A DNA stretch of 64,000 nucleotides from Aquabacterium fontiphilum (GCF_009909205.1 NZ_JAAAPN010000004.1:62001-126000), one strand, 5' to 3'. Positions 8,458-17,236 are shown, counted from the stretch's first letter. A program made the numbers and translations. The notes: generated by a model not told the origin, from the letters alone.

Positions 8458-10665
8458 GTGCTGTCATCCGTCCTTGCCCGTGCGCAGGTTGCCTGCCTGC
8501 TGCTGACTGCCGTGGCCCTGGCAGGGGTGCGTTTCGTCCCGCCACCGTGGGATCTGTTGTTCGACAACGCCCATTGGACCTTCGGCTTTCTGACCGGCGC
8601 CTTGATGGCTGCGCAGGGCTGGCGTGACGAGTCGGACGCGCGCATGCGCAACGCCAAGGGCTGGATGGCGGCCGCGATGCTGAGCATGGTCATGGGCCAG
8701 ATGGCCTGGAACGTTCAGGCCGCCACCGACTGGCTGCCCTTCCCTTCACCGGCCGACGCCTTTTTCGTGTCCATCGGCCCGCTCGCGGCCGTCGGGCTGT
8801 GGCAGCTGGGCAGTCAGCGATTGAGCCCCGCCGCCTGGCGCACCGCGCGGCTCGATGCGCTGGCCATGGTCGGCGCCATTGTGGCCGCCTCGCTGGCGCT
8901 CTTCCTGCCCAGCCAGGGCACCCACAGCCCGCTGCAGATGGCCGTGCTGGCCGCCTACCCCGTGGCGCTGATGGCCCCGACCTGTCTGGCCATCATCCTC
9001 GTCCTCACGCTGCGGGCCGCGCCCGACTGGCGGGCCTGGCTGCTGCCCGCCGCCACCCTGATGCTCACGCTGTGCTGGGGCGCCTGGAACCTGAACTTCC
9101 TGCATGGCAGCATCCGCATCGGCGGCTGGATCAATCAGGGCTTCTCAGTGGCCGCCATCGTGCTGGGCTGGGGCATCCGCCACTATCGGCTCGACGCGCT
9201 GGATGACGCCCGCTGGGACCGCCGCTGTGAAGGCCTGCTGCGGCTGCTGCCGTTGATGCTGGTGCTGCTGGCCGCCGGCGGCATCGTGCTGGCCACCACC
9301 TCCAGCGCCCTGCCGGCCAGCGCCCAGGTCAGCATCATTGCCGGCAGCCTGATCGTCAGCTGCATGGCCTTCGTGCGCCAGTCCTATCTGCTGGAAGAGC
9401 GCGATCGGTTGATCGTCGTCGAGCGGCTGCTCCGCAAGCGCGAGGCCGAACTGGAAGCACGGGTGGCCGCGCGCACCTTCGAGCTCAGTCGTGCCAAGGC
9501 TGCCGCCGAGGCAGCCAACCAGGCCAAGAGCGAATTTCTCGCCAACATGAGCCACGAGATCCGCACACCGCTCAATGGGGTGATCGGCTTCGCCCAGCTG
9601 GCAAGGCTGAGCAACCACGATCCGGCACAGGACGCCTACCTCGGCAAGATCCAGTTGGCCGGCAAACAGCTGCTACGCCTGATCAACGACATCCTCGACA
9701 TGTCCAAGATCGAGGCCGGCAAACTCGAGCTGGAGCGCGTGGGGTTCGACCTCGGCGCGGTCTGCCGCTCGGTGGAGGCGCAGACCAGCGATGCGGCCCA
9801 CGGCAAAGGCCTGGAGTTGCGCTTCCTGCTGGACGCCGATGCCACGGGCCCTTTGATGGGTGATCCGCTGCGCGTCGAGCAGATCCTGCTCAACTACGTC
9901 AACAACGCCATCAAGTTCACGCAGCAAGGACAGATCACGGTGCACGCACGCATGGTGGCAGACCTGCCCACCCAGCGGGTGCTGGAGGTACGGGTACAGG
10001 ACACCGGCATCGGCATGGACGACGACACCCGCCGGCGCCTCTTCCACGCGTTCGAGCAGGCCGACAGCTCCACCACGCGGCGCTTCGGCGGCACCGGGCT
10101 GGGCCTGGCCATCTGCAAACGCCTGGCCGGGTTGATGGGCGGCGAAGTGGGCGTCGACAGCGCTCCCGGCCAGGGCAGCACGTTCTGGTTCACGGCCTGC
10201 TTTGACAAGCCTGCCGAGGTGGAGCCCCCCAGCGCCAACGTACGCTCATGGGAACAACTGGGCGAGGCAGCTCAGCTGCAGGGTCTGCGCGTGCTGCTTG
10301 CCGAAGACAACGAACTCAACCAGATCCTGGCGCGCAGCGTTCTGGAGCAGGTGGGCGCCGTGCTGCACATCGTGCCCACGGGCCAGGCCGCGCTGGACGC
10401 GCTGGCCGCTCAGACGTTTGACTGTGTGCTGATGGATCTGCAGATGCCGGATCTGGATGGTCTGAGTGCGGTGCGACGCATCCGCGCGCACGCGCCATGG
10501 CGCAACCTGCCGGTCATCGCCATGACGGCCAATGCACGCCCTGAGGACCAACAGCGCTGCGCGGAAGCCGGCATGGACGCCTTCGTCAGCAAACCGTTCG
10601 ACATCCGTGAGCTGGTCGCCACGATCGCCCGCGTGACCGGGCGTGCACGGCAAACTTGTGACTGA
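8458..10665 (+). CDS. membrane hybrid sensor histidine kinase with receiver domain
   Basis: A protein of 735 residues. The N-terminal 310 residues hold about nine hydrophobic segments and no recognised periplasmic sensor, resembling an integral-membrane sensor of the MASE type. A coiled linker (about 315-355) leads to the HisKA domain with the phospho-accepting His366 in [12 protein letters not shown]. The HATPase domain follows, with NNAIKFT, DTGIGM and [11 protein letters not shown]-terminal receiver carries the phospho-acceptor Asp660 in VLMDLQMPD and a conserved KP pair near the end. There is no HPt domain and no partner regulator beside it, so its target is unknown. The start is GTG 8458, needed for the first membrane helix; the upstream context is leaderless-like. 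Confidence 0.9.
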   Translation: MLSSVLARAQVACLLLTAVALAGVRFVPPPWDLLFDNAHWTFGFLTGALMAAQGWRDESDARMRNAKGWMAAAMLSMVMGQMAWNVQAATDWLPFPSPADAFFVSIGPLAAVGLWQLGSQRLSPAAWRTARLDALAMVGAIVAASLALFLPSQGTHSPLQMAVLAAYPVALMAPTCLAIILVLTLRAAPDWRAWLLPAATLMLTLCWGAWNLNFLHGSIRIGGWINQGFSVAAIVLGWGIRHYRLDALDDARWDRRCEGLLRLLPLMLVLLAAGGIVLATTSSALPASAQVSIIAGSLIVSCMAFVRQSYLLEERDRLIVVERLLRKREAELEARVAARTFELSRAKAAAEAANQAKSEFLANMSHEIRTPLNGVIGFAQLARLSNHDPAQDAYLGKIQLAGKQLLRLINDILDMSKIEAGKLELERVGFDLGAVCRSVEAQTSDAAHGKGLELRFLLDADATGPLMGDPLRVEQILLNYVNNAIKFTQQGQITVHARMVADLPTQRVLEVRVQDTGIGMDDDTRRRLFHAFEQADSSTTRRFGGTGLGLAICKRLAGLMGGEVGVDSAPGQGSTFWFTACFDKPAEVEPPSANVRSWEQLGEAAQLQGLRVLLAEDNELNQILARSVLEQVGAVLHIVPTGQAALDALAAQTFDCVLMDLQMPDLDGLSAVRRIRAHAPWRNLPVIAMTANARPEDQQRCAEAGMDAFVSKPFDIRELVATIARVTGRARQTCD

Positions 10666-10688
10666 GCGCCGTCGACAAGCGAGCCAAA

Positions 10689-10721
10689 GAAAAATCGGCA
10701 TGCCCCTTGCGGGACATGCCG
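10689..10721 (-). terminator. Rho-independent terminator of the HU gene
   Basis: Read on the minus strand, CGGCATG pairs with CATGCCG around a C/G-rich inner stem and a GCAA tetraloop, followed directly by ATTTTTC. It lies 42 bp after the HU stop codon, between two convergent genes. Confidence 0.85.
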
Positions 10722-10762
10722 ACGGGGCAGCGCGGGCCTGACGCCCCGCTGCACAGCCGCCA

Positions 10763-11131
10763 TCAGGCCTTCTTGGCCTTCTTGGCAGCGGGCTTGGCAG
10801 CCTTCTTGGCGGCGGGCTTGGCCGCAGCCTTGGCACCGGCCTTCTTGGCTGCAGCTTTGGGGTCGACAGCAGCCTTGAACGTGGCGCCCGGCGAGAACTT
10901 CGGCAGCTTGGCTGCAGCGATCTTGATCTTCTCGCCCGTCGACGGGTTCACGCCGGTGCGGGCGGCACGGGCGTGCTGCTTGAAGGTGCCGAAACCGGGA
11001 ATGGTCACGGCGTCGCCCTTCTTCACCGCGGTCACCACGGTATCCAGCAGCGTGTCCAGGATGCGGCCGGCTTCGGCCTTGGACAGTTCATGCTGCTCAG
11101 CCAAACGCAGAATGAGGTCGGTCTTGTTCAT
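10763..11131 (-). CDS. HU-family nucleoid protein with lysine/alanine-rich tail
   Basis: Residues 1-90 are a complete HU/IHF-type DNA-binding domain, with the dimer core MNKTDLI at the start and the DNA-binding arm around RTGVNPSTGEKI (58-69). Residues 91-122 form an added tail of KAAAKKAG and PAAKKAAK repeats, unlike the usual 90-residue HU. Such tails resemble histone H1 C-termini and the AlgP-type repeats of some beta- and gammaproteobacteria and should add nonspecific DNA binding. The gene is monocistronic, with its own promoter-like site and a strong terminator. Whether it replaces or supplements a standard HU cannot be judged from the window. Confidence 0.93.
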   Translation of the reverse strand: MNKTDLILRLAEQHELSKAEAGRILDTLLDTVVTAVKKGDAVTIPGFGTFKQHARAARTGVNPSTGEKIKIAAAKLPKFSPGATFKAAVDPKAAAKKAGAKAAAKPAAKKAAKPAAKKAKKA

Positions 11132-11172
11132 GAAGATGAATTTCTGGATGCACCCGCAGAACCGGGCCCCTT

Positions 11173-11200
11173 ATTGTGCATCCGCTGCAAGGGTTTTCAA
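11173..11200 (-). promoter_or_regulatory. probable sigma-70 promoter of the HU gene
   Basis: On the minus strand TTGAAA is followed after 16 nt by CACAAT. The predicted transcription start gives a 5' leader of about 35 nt before the HU ATG at 11131. Confidence 0.45.
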
Positions 11201-11353
11201 GGCGGGTCGCGCATCTCGATCGCAAGAAAAACCAGCAACCATCGGGCTTTGCGGCCAAGTCGCCCGACGTGCAATGCGGGTGCGCCCTGATGTTGACCCG
11301 ACACGTACCGGCCGGAGAGCCCCCCACAAAGCCCCGGCACACACCAGGCCATA

Positions 11354-11376
11354 AATATGCATTTAACATGCATCTT
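11354..11376. promoter_or_regulatory. NsrR operator upstream of hmp
   Basis: The inverted repeat ATGCATTTAACATGCAT followed by CTT matches the enterobacterial NsrR consensus (AAGATGYATTT, two free bases, AATRCATCTT) at nearly all positions. It ends 23 bp before the hmp ATG, where a bound repressor would block transcription. The next gene downstream of hmp encodes an NsrR with all three cluster cysteines. Confidence 0.85.
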
Positions 11377-11399
11377 TCAAATCACCTCAGGAGTTCCCC

Positions 11400-12620
11400 A
11401 TGCTGGATGCCGCCACCCGCGCGCAGATCAAGGCCACCGCCCCGGTGCTGCAGACCCACGGCGAAGCGCTGACCCGCCACTTCTACGCACGCATGTTCAC
11501 CCACAACCCCGAGTTGCGTGAGGTATTCAACCAAGGCCATCAACGCAGCGGCACGCAGCAACAGGCACTGGCCATGGCAGTGGGCGCCTACGCCACCCAC
11601 ATCGACGCACCCGAAGCCCTGACGCCGGCCTTGCGCCACATCGCGTCCAAGCACGTCAGCCTGGGCGTCCGCGAGGAGCACTACGCCATCGTGGGCCGCC
11701 ATCTGCTGGCGTCGATCGGTGAGGTCATGGGCGAGGCGGCCACCCCGGCATTGCTGCAGGCCTGGGCCGCCGCCTACGACCAACTGGCCCGCTTGCTCAT
11801 CGGCATGGAGCAGGCGCTGTACAACGATGCGGCAAGCCGGCCCGGCGGGTGGACCGGATGGCGCACCTTCCGCGTACGTCACAAGCAGCCGGAGGGAAGC
11901 GAGATCACCTCGTTCGAGCTGGTGCCGGCCGACGGCGGGCCGGTGCCTGCTTACCGAGCCGGCCAGTTCGTGTCCGTGCGGGCGGTGGTGCCGGAGCTTG
12001 GCTATCGCCAGCCTCGGCAATACAGCCTGTCTGCCGCGCCCGGGCAGGACCATCTGCGCATCTCGGTCAAGCGCGAGCAAGCGGGCCCGACCTGCCCGGC
12101 AGGCATGGTCTCGCAGCACCTCCACGACCGGCTCCACGAGGGCGACTGTCTGGAGGTCTCTCCCCCTGCAGGCGCCTTCTACCTGGACGAGTCCAGCTCC
12201 TCGCCTGTGGTGCTGATCAGCGCCGGGGTGGGCATCACCCCGATGATGGCCATGTTGGCGCACCTGCAGGCCACGGCACCGCACCGCGTCGTGCGGTTTC
12301 TGCATGCGGCCCGCCACGCGGGCGTGCAGGCGTTCGCAGACGAGGTGCGCCGGCGCACGGGTGCGCTGCGTGACGCCAAGGCCTGGTTCGTCCACGAACA
12401 GGCAGCGCCCCAAGCCGGCCTGCCCGTCCCGGATGCGTATGGTCGGCTGAACCTAGAGGCGCTACCCGGCGCGGATTGGTTGCCCCACGACGCCGACTGC
12501 CATGTCTGCGGTCCGGCTGCCTTCATGGTCGAGCAGATGGGCGCCCTGCGCGCACGCGGCATCCCGGCCGAGCGCATTCACGCCGAGGCATTCGGCACGG
12601 GTGGCGTGGCCACAGCCTGA
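11400..12620 (+). CDS. hmp: flavohaemoglobin, nitric oxide dioxygenase (Hmp)
   Basis: A protein of 406 residues, usual for Hmp. It converts NO and O2 to nitrate using NAD(P)H in the cytoplasm. The globin domain (1-140) has Tyr29, Gln53, the proximal haem His85 and Tyr95 at the same positions as in E. coli Hmp. The FAD domain (about 150-255) shows RQYSLS, and the NAD domain begins with ISAGVGITPMMAM and ends with HVCGPAAFM. A CAGGAG Shine-Dalgarno precedes the ATG. A near-consensus NsrR operator lies 23 bp upstream and the nsrR gene starts 38 bp downstream, so NO-inducible expression is very likely. Confidence 0.97.
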   Translation: MLDAATRAQIKATAPVLQTHGEALTRHFYARMFTHNPELREVFNQGHQRSGTQQQALAMAVGAYATHIDAPEALTPALRHIASKHVSLGVREEHYAIVGRHLLASIGEVMGEAATPALLQAWAAAYDQLARLLIGMEQALYNDAASRPGGWTGWRTFRVRHKQPEGSEITSFELVPADGGPVPAYRAGQFVSVRAVVPELGYRQPRQYSLSAAPGQDHLRISVKREQAGPTCPAGMVSQHLHDRLHEGDCLEVSPPAGAFYLDESSSSPVVLISAGVGITPMMAMLAHLQATAPHRVVRFLHAARHAGVQAFADEVRRRTGALRDAKAWFVHEQAAPQAGLPVPDAYGRLNLEALPGADWLPHDADCHVCGPAAFMVEQMGALRARGIPAERIHAEAFGTGGVATA

Positions 12621-12658
12621 CGTATCCTGCGAACGTGTTTCACGCCGTCTGACACCTG

Positions 12659-13114
12659 ATGCAGCTCACGCGCTTCACCGACCTTGGCCTGCGGGTGCTG
12701 ATGTACCTGGGCACCGTCGAGCCGAGCCACACGGTGACGATCGCCGAGATCAGCAGCCGCTTTGACGTGGCCCATCACCATCTGACCAAGGTGGTGCAGT
12801 TCATGGGGCAGCAAGGCTGGCTGCTGAACGTGCGGGGCAAGGGCGGCGGCGTGAGGCTGGCCCAGGCGGCAGACGCCTACCGTTTGGGCCAGGTGGTGCG
12901 GGCGCTCGAGCGAGGGCGCATGCCAATCGACTGCAGCGAGCCGCCCTGTGTCTTGCAAGGCAGTTGCGGCCTCAAGGGCGTGCTGGACGGGGCCGCCGAG
13001 GCCTTCTACACCGAACTGGACCAGCACACGCTGGCACACGTGCTGCGCAGCCCGACCCGCGAGACGCTGGTTCGCTTGCAGCGACCTGCGGCGGTGCGCA
13101 AAAGCACGGGATGA
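12659..13114 (+). CDS. nsrR: Rrf2-family nitric oxide-sensing repressor NsrR
   Basis: A protein of 151 residues with an N-terminal winged helix of the Rrf2 type (MQLTRFTDLGLRVLMYL, then a recognition region around HHLTKVVQ). Cys92, Cys97 and Cys103 sit in the DCSEPPCVLQGSCGL loop, one position off the Fe-S ligands of E. coli NsrR. The [Fe-S] cluster reacts with NO and the protein leaves its operator. It follows hmp by 38 bp, so it is probably cotranscribed and may control its own synthesis through the operator upstream of hmp. No clear Shine-Dalgarno is visible. Confidence 0.93.
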   Translation: MQLTRFTDLGLRVLMYLGTVEPSHTVTIAEISSRFDVAHHHLTKVVQFMGQQGWLLNVRGKGGGVRLAQAADAYRLGQVVRALERGRMPIDCSEPPCVLQGSCGLKGVLDGAAEAFYTELDQHTLAHVLRSPTRETLVRLQRPAAVRKSTG

Positions 13115-13138
13115 GGGATTTGCTGCCCGCTCAGGCAA

Positions 13139-13172
13139 ACAAAAAAGGCCTGCACTTGCGTGCAGACCTTTT
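13139..13172. terminator. bidirectional hairpin terminator between nsrR and tRNA-Lys
   Basis: AGGCCTGCAC pairs with GTGCAGACCT around a TTGC loop. On the minus strand the stem is followed by six or more T residues and ends the tRNA transcript. On the plus strand a TTTT run gives a weaker terminator for nsrR. Confidence 0.8.
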
Positions 13173-13178
13173 GAAATT

Positions 13179-13254
13179 TGGTGGGCCCTGTAGGATTCGA
13201 ACCTACGACCAACGGATTAAGAGTCCGCTGCTCTACCAACTGAGCTAAGAGCCC
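13179..13254 (-). tRNA. tRNA-Lys(CTT)
   Basis: A 76-nt cloverleaf including an encoded CCA end. The acceptor stem is GGGCTCT with AGGGCCC, the D-loop contains AGCTCAGTTGGTAGAGC, the anticodon loop is CTCTTAA (anticodon CTT), and the T-loop is GGTTCGAATCC. It is the second of two lysine tRNA genes on the minus strand, followed by a terminator. Confidence 0.96.
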
Positions 13255-13349
13255 TCAGTGCAGGCGGCGCTGTTTGCGCTTTCTGCGTTTGCTTCGCTAT
13301 CAGCGAAGACCGCAATCATACACCATTTTCTGGCGCTTCTTGCGTTTGT

Positions 13350-13425
13350 TGGTGGGTCGTGCAGGATTCGAACCTGCGACCAACGGATTAAAAGTCCGCT
13401 GCTCTACCGACTGAGCTAACGACCC
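13350..13425 (-). tRNA. tRNA-Lys(TTT)
   Basis: A 76-nt cloverleaf with encoded CCA. The acceptor stem is GGGTCGT with ACGACCC and the anticodon loop is CTTTTAA (anticodon TTT). It is nearly identical to the CTT gene 95 bp downstream and differs mainly in the acceptor stem, the T stem and the anticodon. The two are probably transcribed together. Confidence 0.96.
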
Positions 13426-13452
13426 GCCGCAAAGCCTTAGATTATAGCGCCT

Positions 13453-14268
13453 TCAAGAAGCCAGGATCAAGTCTGTCAGTTGCGCAGCAGCCACCATGCC
13501 AAACGTGGCGGTCACCATGACGCTGGAGCCATAGCCATGGCACGCCAGTGCCATGCCGGGGCGTGGCGCTTCGGTGGAGCAGGCCTGTTCCTGCGAAGCC
13601 CTGACCGGCTCGCGTGAAAAGACGCAACGCAGTCCCATCGCTCCCTTGCGCGCACCACCATGTCGCTGACGCCACCGCTGGCGCACGCTGGCCAGCAGCG
13701 GGTCGTGCGTGACATCTGCCAGATCAGCCACCTCCACATGGTGAGGCGAGAGCTTGCCCCCGGCCGCCCCCACGCTGACCACCGGACGGCCATGGGCCAG
13801 CCCCCAGGCAGCCATGGCCGCCTTGGCGCGCACCTGGTCGCAGCAGTCGAGCACGCCATCGAGTGACTCTGCCTGAAGCAGCATGGCGATGTTGCCCTCG
13901 TCGAGAAAGTCTTCGATGGGGTGTACGTCGCAGCCGGGGTGGATGCCCGCGATGCGCTGGCGCAGCGCTTCGACCTTGGCCATGCCCACGGTGGCGTCCA
14001 GTGCCTGGATCTGCCGATTGATGTTGGACTCAGCCACTTGATCGAGGTCGATCAGCACCAGGCGGGCCACCCCGCTGCGGGCCAGCGCTTCGACCGCCCA
14101 CGATCCCACGCCTCCGACCCCCACGACCGCCACGCGTGCCCCGCGCAGTCGCGCATAGCCGCGCGGCCCGTGCAAACGCAGCAAACCGCCGAAACGGCGG
14201 TCTGCTTGCCGGTCTGCTTCCAAGAGGGCCGGCCCTTCTTCGGCCTGCGCCGTGGCGCTGGCGCTCAT
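13453..14268 (-). CDS. tcdA: tRNA threonylcarbamoyladenosine dehydratase TcdA
   Basis: A protein of 271 residues of the ThiF/MoeB/E1-like superfamily. It dehydrates t6A at position 37 of ANN-decoding tRNAs to the cyclic form using ATP. The nucleotide-binding motif VVGVGGVGSWAVEAL lies near residues 48-62, the ESNINRQ motif follows near 80, and the C-terminus holds HGYGSSVMVTATFGM. The TcdA pattern RRFGGLLRLHG near the N-terminus separates it from MoeB and ThiF. The start codon overlaps the cpoB stop by 4 bp, so it is coupled to the tolB-pal-cpoB genes. Confidence 0.92.
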   Translation of the reverse strand: MSASATAQAEEGPALLEADRQADRRFGGLLRLHGPRGYARLRGARVAVVGVGGVGSWAVEALARSGVARLVLIDLDQVAESNINRQIQALDATVGMAKVEALRQRIAGIHPGCDVHPIEDFLDEGNIAMLLQAESLDGVLDCCDQVRAKAAMAAWGLAHGRPVVSVGAAGGKLSPHHVEVADLADVTHDPLLASVRQRWRQRHGGARKGAMGLRCVFSREPVRASQEQACSTEAPRPGMALACHGYGSSVMVTATFGMVAAAQLTDLILAS

Positions 14269-15119
14269 CGCGCCTTGCTGGCCGCAGCAGGCCGAGCCGG
14301 AGCCTTGGCCGCCGCCCTCGCGGGCGCAGCAGGGGCAGCCATCGTCAGCAACCGGTCGCGGGCGGCCTGCGCCGCCTCGCTGCGGGGATACTGCTTGACC
14401 AACTGCTCCAGCGTACGCCGGGCGCCCGCGGTGTCCTTCAGTTCGACCTGGCAGTTGGCCACCGAGAGCAATGCTTCCGGCGCCCGCGGGTGCTCGGGCG
14501 CGCCGTCGACCACGAGTCGGAACGCCTGAATGGCTGCGTTGTAGTCGCGCAGACCGTAGTGAGCGTTGCCCAACCAGTAGTGGGCGCTGTGGCGGTAGCC
14601 TGTGTTCGGGTAGCGCTTGAGCAGGTTGTTCAGCGCCACAGCGGCCGCCGCGAAATCGCTGGCACGCATGCGCGCGATGGCCTCATCGAAGCCCCGCTTC
14701 TCATCGGGTTCGACCTGGAAGGTCTGCCCGTCAAGTGTGACCGGCTGTGGCTCCAACCGGCGCACACGCTCATCCAGCGCGCCCTGAAGGTCGGTCTGGC
14801 GGCGCTGCATCTCCGACAACTCGCGTTGCAGCACCTCTTCCTGACCGCGCTGGCGAGCCAGATCCAGCCGCAGTTGCTCGATCTGCGTGTGCATGTCGAG
14901 CAGGCTGCGCTTGAGCTGGTCGACCTGGCGGCTCAGCTCTTCCATGCGGGCTTGCTGGGCCTCGTTGTCCTTGCTGCGCTGCTCACGCAGCTGCAGGATC
15001 GCCCGGCGCGCCTCATCGTCACCAAACAGTGCAGCGTGGGCGCACAACGGGCCCGCCAGCGCAGCGCTGAGAATGGCCAGCACAGGCCAGCGAGACGGGA
15101 ACGATCGGTTCAGGGACAT
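14265..15119 (-). CDS. cpoB: Tol-Pal coordinator CpoB (YbgF)
   Basis: A periplasmic protein of 284 residues that links outer-membrane constriction by Tol-Pal to septal peptidoglycan synthesis in E. coli. A Sec signal ends at AHA followed by ALFGDDEARR. A coiled coil (about 45-120) drives trimerisation. TPR repeats follow in the C-terminal half (for example HYWLGNAHYGLRDYNAAIQAF). The last 20 residues are Ala/Pro/Lys-rich. The start is the ATG at 15119; a GTG at 15140 would add seven residues before the signal peptide. It follows pal and overlaps tcdA by 4 bp. Confidence 0.92.
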   Translation of the reverse strand: MSLNRSFPSRWPVLAILSAALAGPLCAHAALFGDDEARRAILQLREQRSKDNEAQQARMEELSRQVDQLKRSLLDMHTQIEQLRLDLARQRGQEEVLQRELSEMQRRQTDLQGALDERVRRLEPQPVTLDGQTFQVEPDEKRGFDEAIARMRASDFAAAAVALNNLLKRYPNTGYRHSAHYWLGNAHYGLRDYNAAIQAFRLVVDGAPEHPRAPEALLSVANCQVELKDTAGARRTLEQLVKQYPRSEAAQAARDRLLTMAAPAAPARAAAKAPARPAAASKAR

Positions 15120-15157
15120 GAGGGCTCCAGCAAGCGACACGGTGACACTCTAGCGCG

Positions 15158-15727
15158 TCAACGGTCCTTGATCTCGGCGCGACGGTTCTGCGACCAGGCC
15201 GACTCGTCGCTGCCGGTCGCGGCGGGGCGCTCTTCCCCGAAGCTGACCGCTTCGATGCGCTCGGCAGACACGCCCAGCAGCGTCAGGGAACGCTGCACGG
15301 CTTCTGCGCGACGTTGGCCGAGCGCCAGGTTGTATTCGCGCCCGCCACGCTCGTCGGTATGGCCTTCGATCACGATGCGGGTGTCGCGCGCAGCGTTCAT
15401 GCGACGGGCATGCGCCTCCACCACCGGACGGAATTCGTCCTTCACCAGGAAGCTGTCGAAATCGAAGTAGACAATGCGCGCGATGTTGCTGGCCGCGGCG
15501 TCGTTCGCATCCGGGGCGACCACCACGGGGGCCACATTGCTGGAGGCGACGCCGCCAGCGCCGGCTCCCTCGCCCGGTGCAGCCGACGTGATGGGCGCGG
15601 CGCCCGATGCCTTGTCGTCGAGCTTGACGCGTGATCCGCAGCCGGCCAGTGCCAGTGCTGCCGCGGCGAGCACGCCCAGGGCCAGCGAACGGGAAGACAG
15701 GACAGATTGCGAACGGGTCATGGTCAT
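15158..15727 (-). CDS. pal: peptidoglycan-associated lipoprotein Pal
   Basis: A lipoprotein of 189 residues. The signal peptide ends in the lipobox LAGC with Cys30 as the lipidated residue; the next residues are Gly-Ser, so retention in the inner membrane is not expected. A linker of about 45 residues leads to the OmpA-like domain, with YFDFDSF, EGHTDERGGREYNLALGQRRA and the closing SQNRRAEI, which bind diaminopimelate in peptidoglycan. Pal anchors the outer membrane and is the target of TolB and TolA. The start is ATG 15727; longer frames upstream overlap tolB. Confidence 0.96.
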   Translation of the reverse strand: MTMTRSQSVLSSRSLALGVLAAAALALAGCGSRVKLDDKASGAAPITSAAPGEGAGAGGVASSNVAPVVVAPDANDAAASNIARIVYFDFDSFLVKDEFRPVVEAHARRMNAARDTRIVIEGHTDERGGREYNLALGQRRAEAVQRSLTLLGVSAERIEAVSFGEERPAATGSDESAWSQNRRAEIKDR

Positions 15728-15794
15728 GGCTGTAAGCCTCCGGTTGGTCAATGAAAACAAATCGGGCGACGCCCGGGCACGGGAAACAACAGGA

Positions 15795-17114
15795 TCAACG
15801 CGGCGCGGTGATGAACGGGCCCCATACGGGCTCTCGCACATCTGCGGCGGCGGTGGCCAGACGCGCCTTGATGCGGCCGTCCAACGTGGTGGTCATCAGC
15901 ACGTCGCGGCCCTGGGCTCGCGTGGCATAGATGATCAGCCGGCTGTTGGGTGCGAAGCTGGGGCGCTCGTCATCGCGGGTATCGGTCAGCACCTTGACCT
16001 GCCCATTGGCCAGCTCCATCAGGTGGACGCGGAACGCGCCGCCGTCAACCTGTCCGATGTACGTCATCCAGCGGCCGTCCGGGCTGATGGCCGGGCTGAT
16101 GTTGTAGCCGCCCTGGAATGTCACGCGCCGCACCGCGCCGCCCTGCACGGGCACCTGGTAGATCTGAGGGCCGCCCCCGCGGTCGCTGACGAAGTAGATG
16201 CTCGCACCGTTCGGGGCCCACGTCGCCTCGGTGTCGATCGAATTGCTTTGCGTGAGCCGGCGCAGGCCTTCGCCGTCGGCGCCAATGAGGTAGAGCTGAG
16301 AGCCGCCGTCGCGGCTGAGCGTCACCACCAGCTGACGGCCGTCCGGCGACCACGCCGGCGCGCTGTTGGTGCCGCGGAAACCGGCCACGACGCGGCGACG
16401 CCCTGAAAAGACGTCCTGCACGATGACGTTGGCCTTGCCCGTCTCGAAACTGACGTACGCCAGCTGTCGGCCATCCGGTGCCCAAGCCGGCGAGATGATG
16501 GGCTGCACGCTGGTCAGTGCGGCCTGGGCGCCTTCGCCGTCCGAATCGGCCACGAACAGCGTGTGGCGATTGCGCACCTTGCTCACGTAGGCGATGCGCG
16601 TGGCGAACACCCCTTTCTCGCCTGTGAGCTTCTCGAAGATCTCGTCAGAGATCCGGTGTGCCGCCAGACGCAGGTCACCTGCCGGCACAACGAGGCTGTG
16701 CCCGCCCATGCCTTGCTGCTTGAGCACGTCCCACAACTGGTAGCGCACGTCATAGCGGCCGTCGGCCAGGCCGCCCACCGACCCGGCAGCCAGCGCATCC
16801 ACCGACCGCGCACGCCAGTCGGCCAGCGCGGGCCGAGCCGCCTCGTCCAGACGCTCGCCGCTGGCATCGACCAGGCGAAACAGCCCTGAGCGCTCAAGGT
16901 TGGCGCGGATGATGGCCGAGACGGGCTGAGGCGAACGGTCCTCGCCGCGGAACGGCGCGACCGCGACCGGAATGCGCGTCGCACCTACGCCCGCAATCTC
17001 GACGCGGAACTGCGCGTGCGCCACACCGAGCGGCACGGCCGAACCCACGCCTGCGGCCATGAGGCCCAGACCGAGTTGTTGCAGGGAACGGCGACGATCA
17101 ACGCGAAAGGACAT
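15795..17114 (-). CDS. tolB: Tol-Pal system beta-propeller protein TolB
   Basis: A periplasmic protein of 439 residues. An N-terminal alpha/beta domain (about 40-165) precedes a six-bladed propeller with WD-like repeats such as SPAWAPDGRQLAYVSFE, APAWSPDGRQLVVTLS and SPAISPDGRWMTYIGQ. TolB binds Pal and TolA and energises outer-membrane constriction. The signal peptide starts MSFRVDRRRSLQQLG, with consecutive arginines and a Tat-like context, and is cut after AHA. The tolQ, tolR and tolA genes are not adjacent but lie 38 kb away in this window. The ATG at 17114 is chosen because further upstream the frame is non-coding in character. Confidence 0.95.
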   Translation of the reverse strand: MSFRVDRRRSLQQLGLGLMAAGVGSAVPLGVAHAQFRVEIAGVGATRIPVAVAPFRGEDRSPQPVSAIIRANLERSGLFRLVDASGERLDEAARPALADWRARSVDALAAGSVGGLADGRYDVRYQLWDVLKQQGMGGHSLVVPAGDLRLAAHRISDEIFEKLTGEKGVFATRIAYVSKVRNRHTLFVADSDGEGAQAALTSVQPIISPAWAPDGRQLAYVSFETGKANVIVQDVFSGRRRVVAGFRGTNSAPAWSPDGRQLVVTLSRDGGSQLYLIGADGEGLRRLTQSNSIDTEATWAPNGASIYFVSDRGGGPQIYQVPVQGGAVRRVTFQGGYNISPAISPDGRWMTYIGQVDGGAFRVHLMELANGQVKVLTDTRDDERPSFAPNSRLIIYATRAQGRDVLMTTTLDGRIKARLATAAADVREPVWGPFITAPR

Positions 17115-17236
17115 GGTGGATGACAAAGGCTGGAAACAAAACCAGACAGTCGGAATTGTGCCGTTGTAAAGCGCGAAGTTCCCGCCCGAAGCCCTCAACC
17201 CTTTGGGAATTAGGTCAAGCAATGTAAAGCGTCGCG

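Noticed and set aside
13179-13425. tRNA-Lys genes as a possible integration site
   Set aside because: No integrase, no direct repeat of the tRNA 3' end and no change in gene character on either side was seen.
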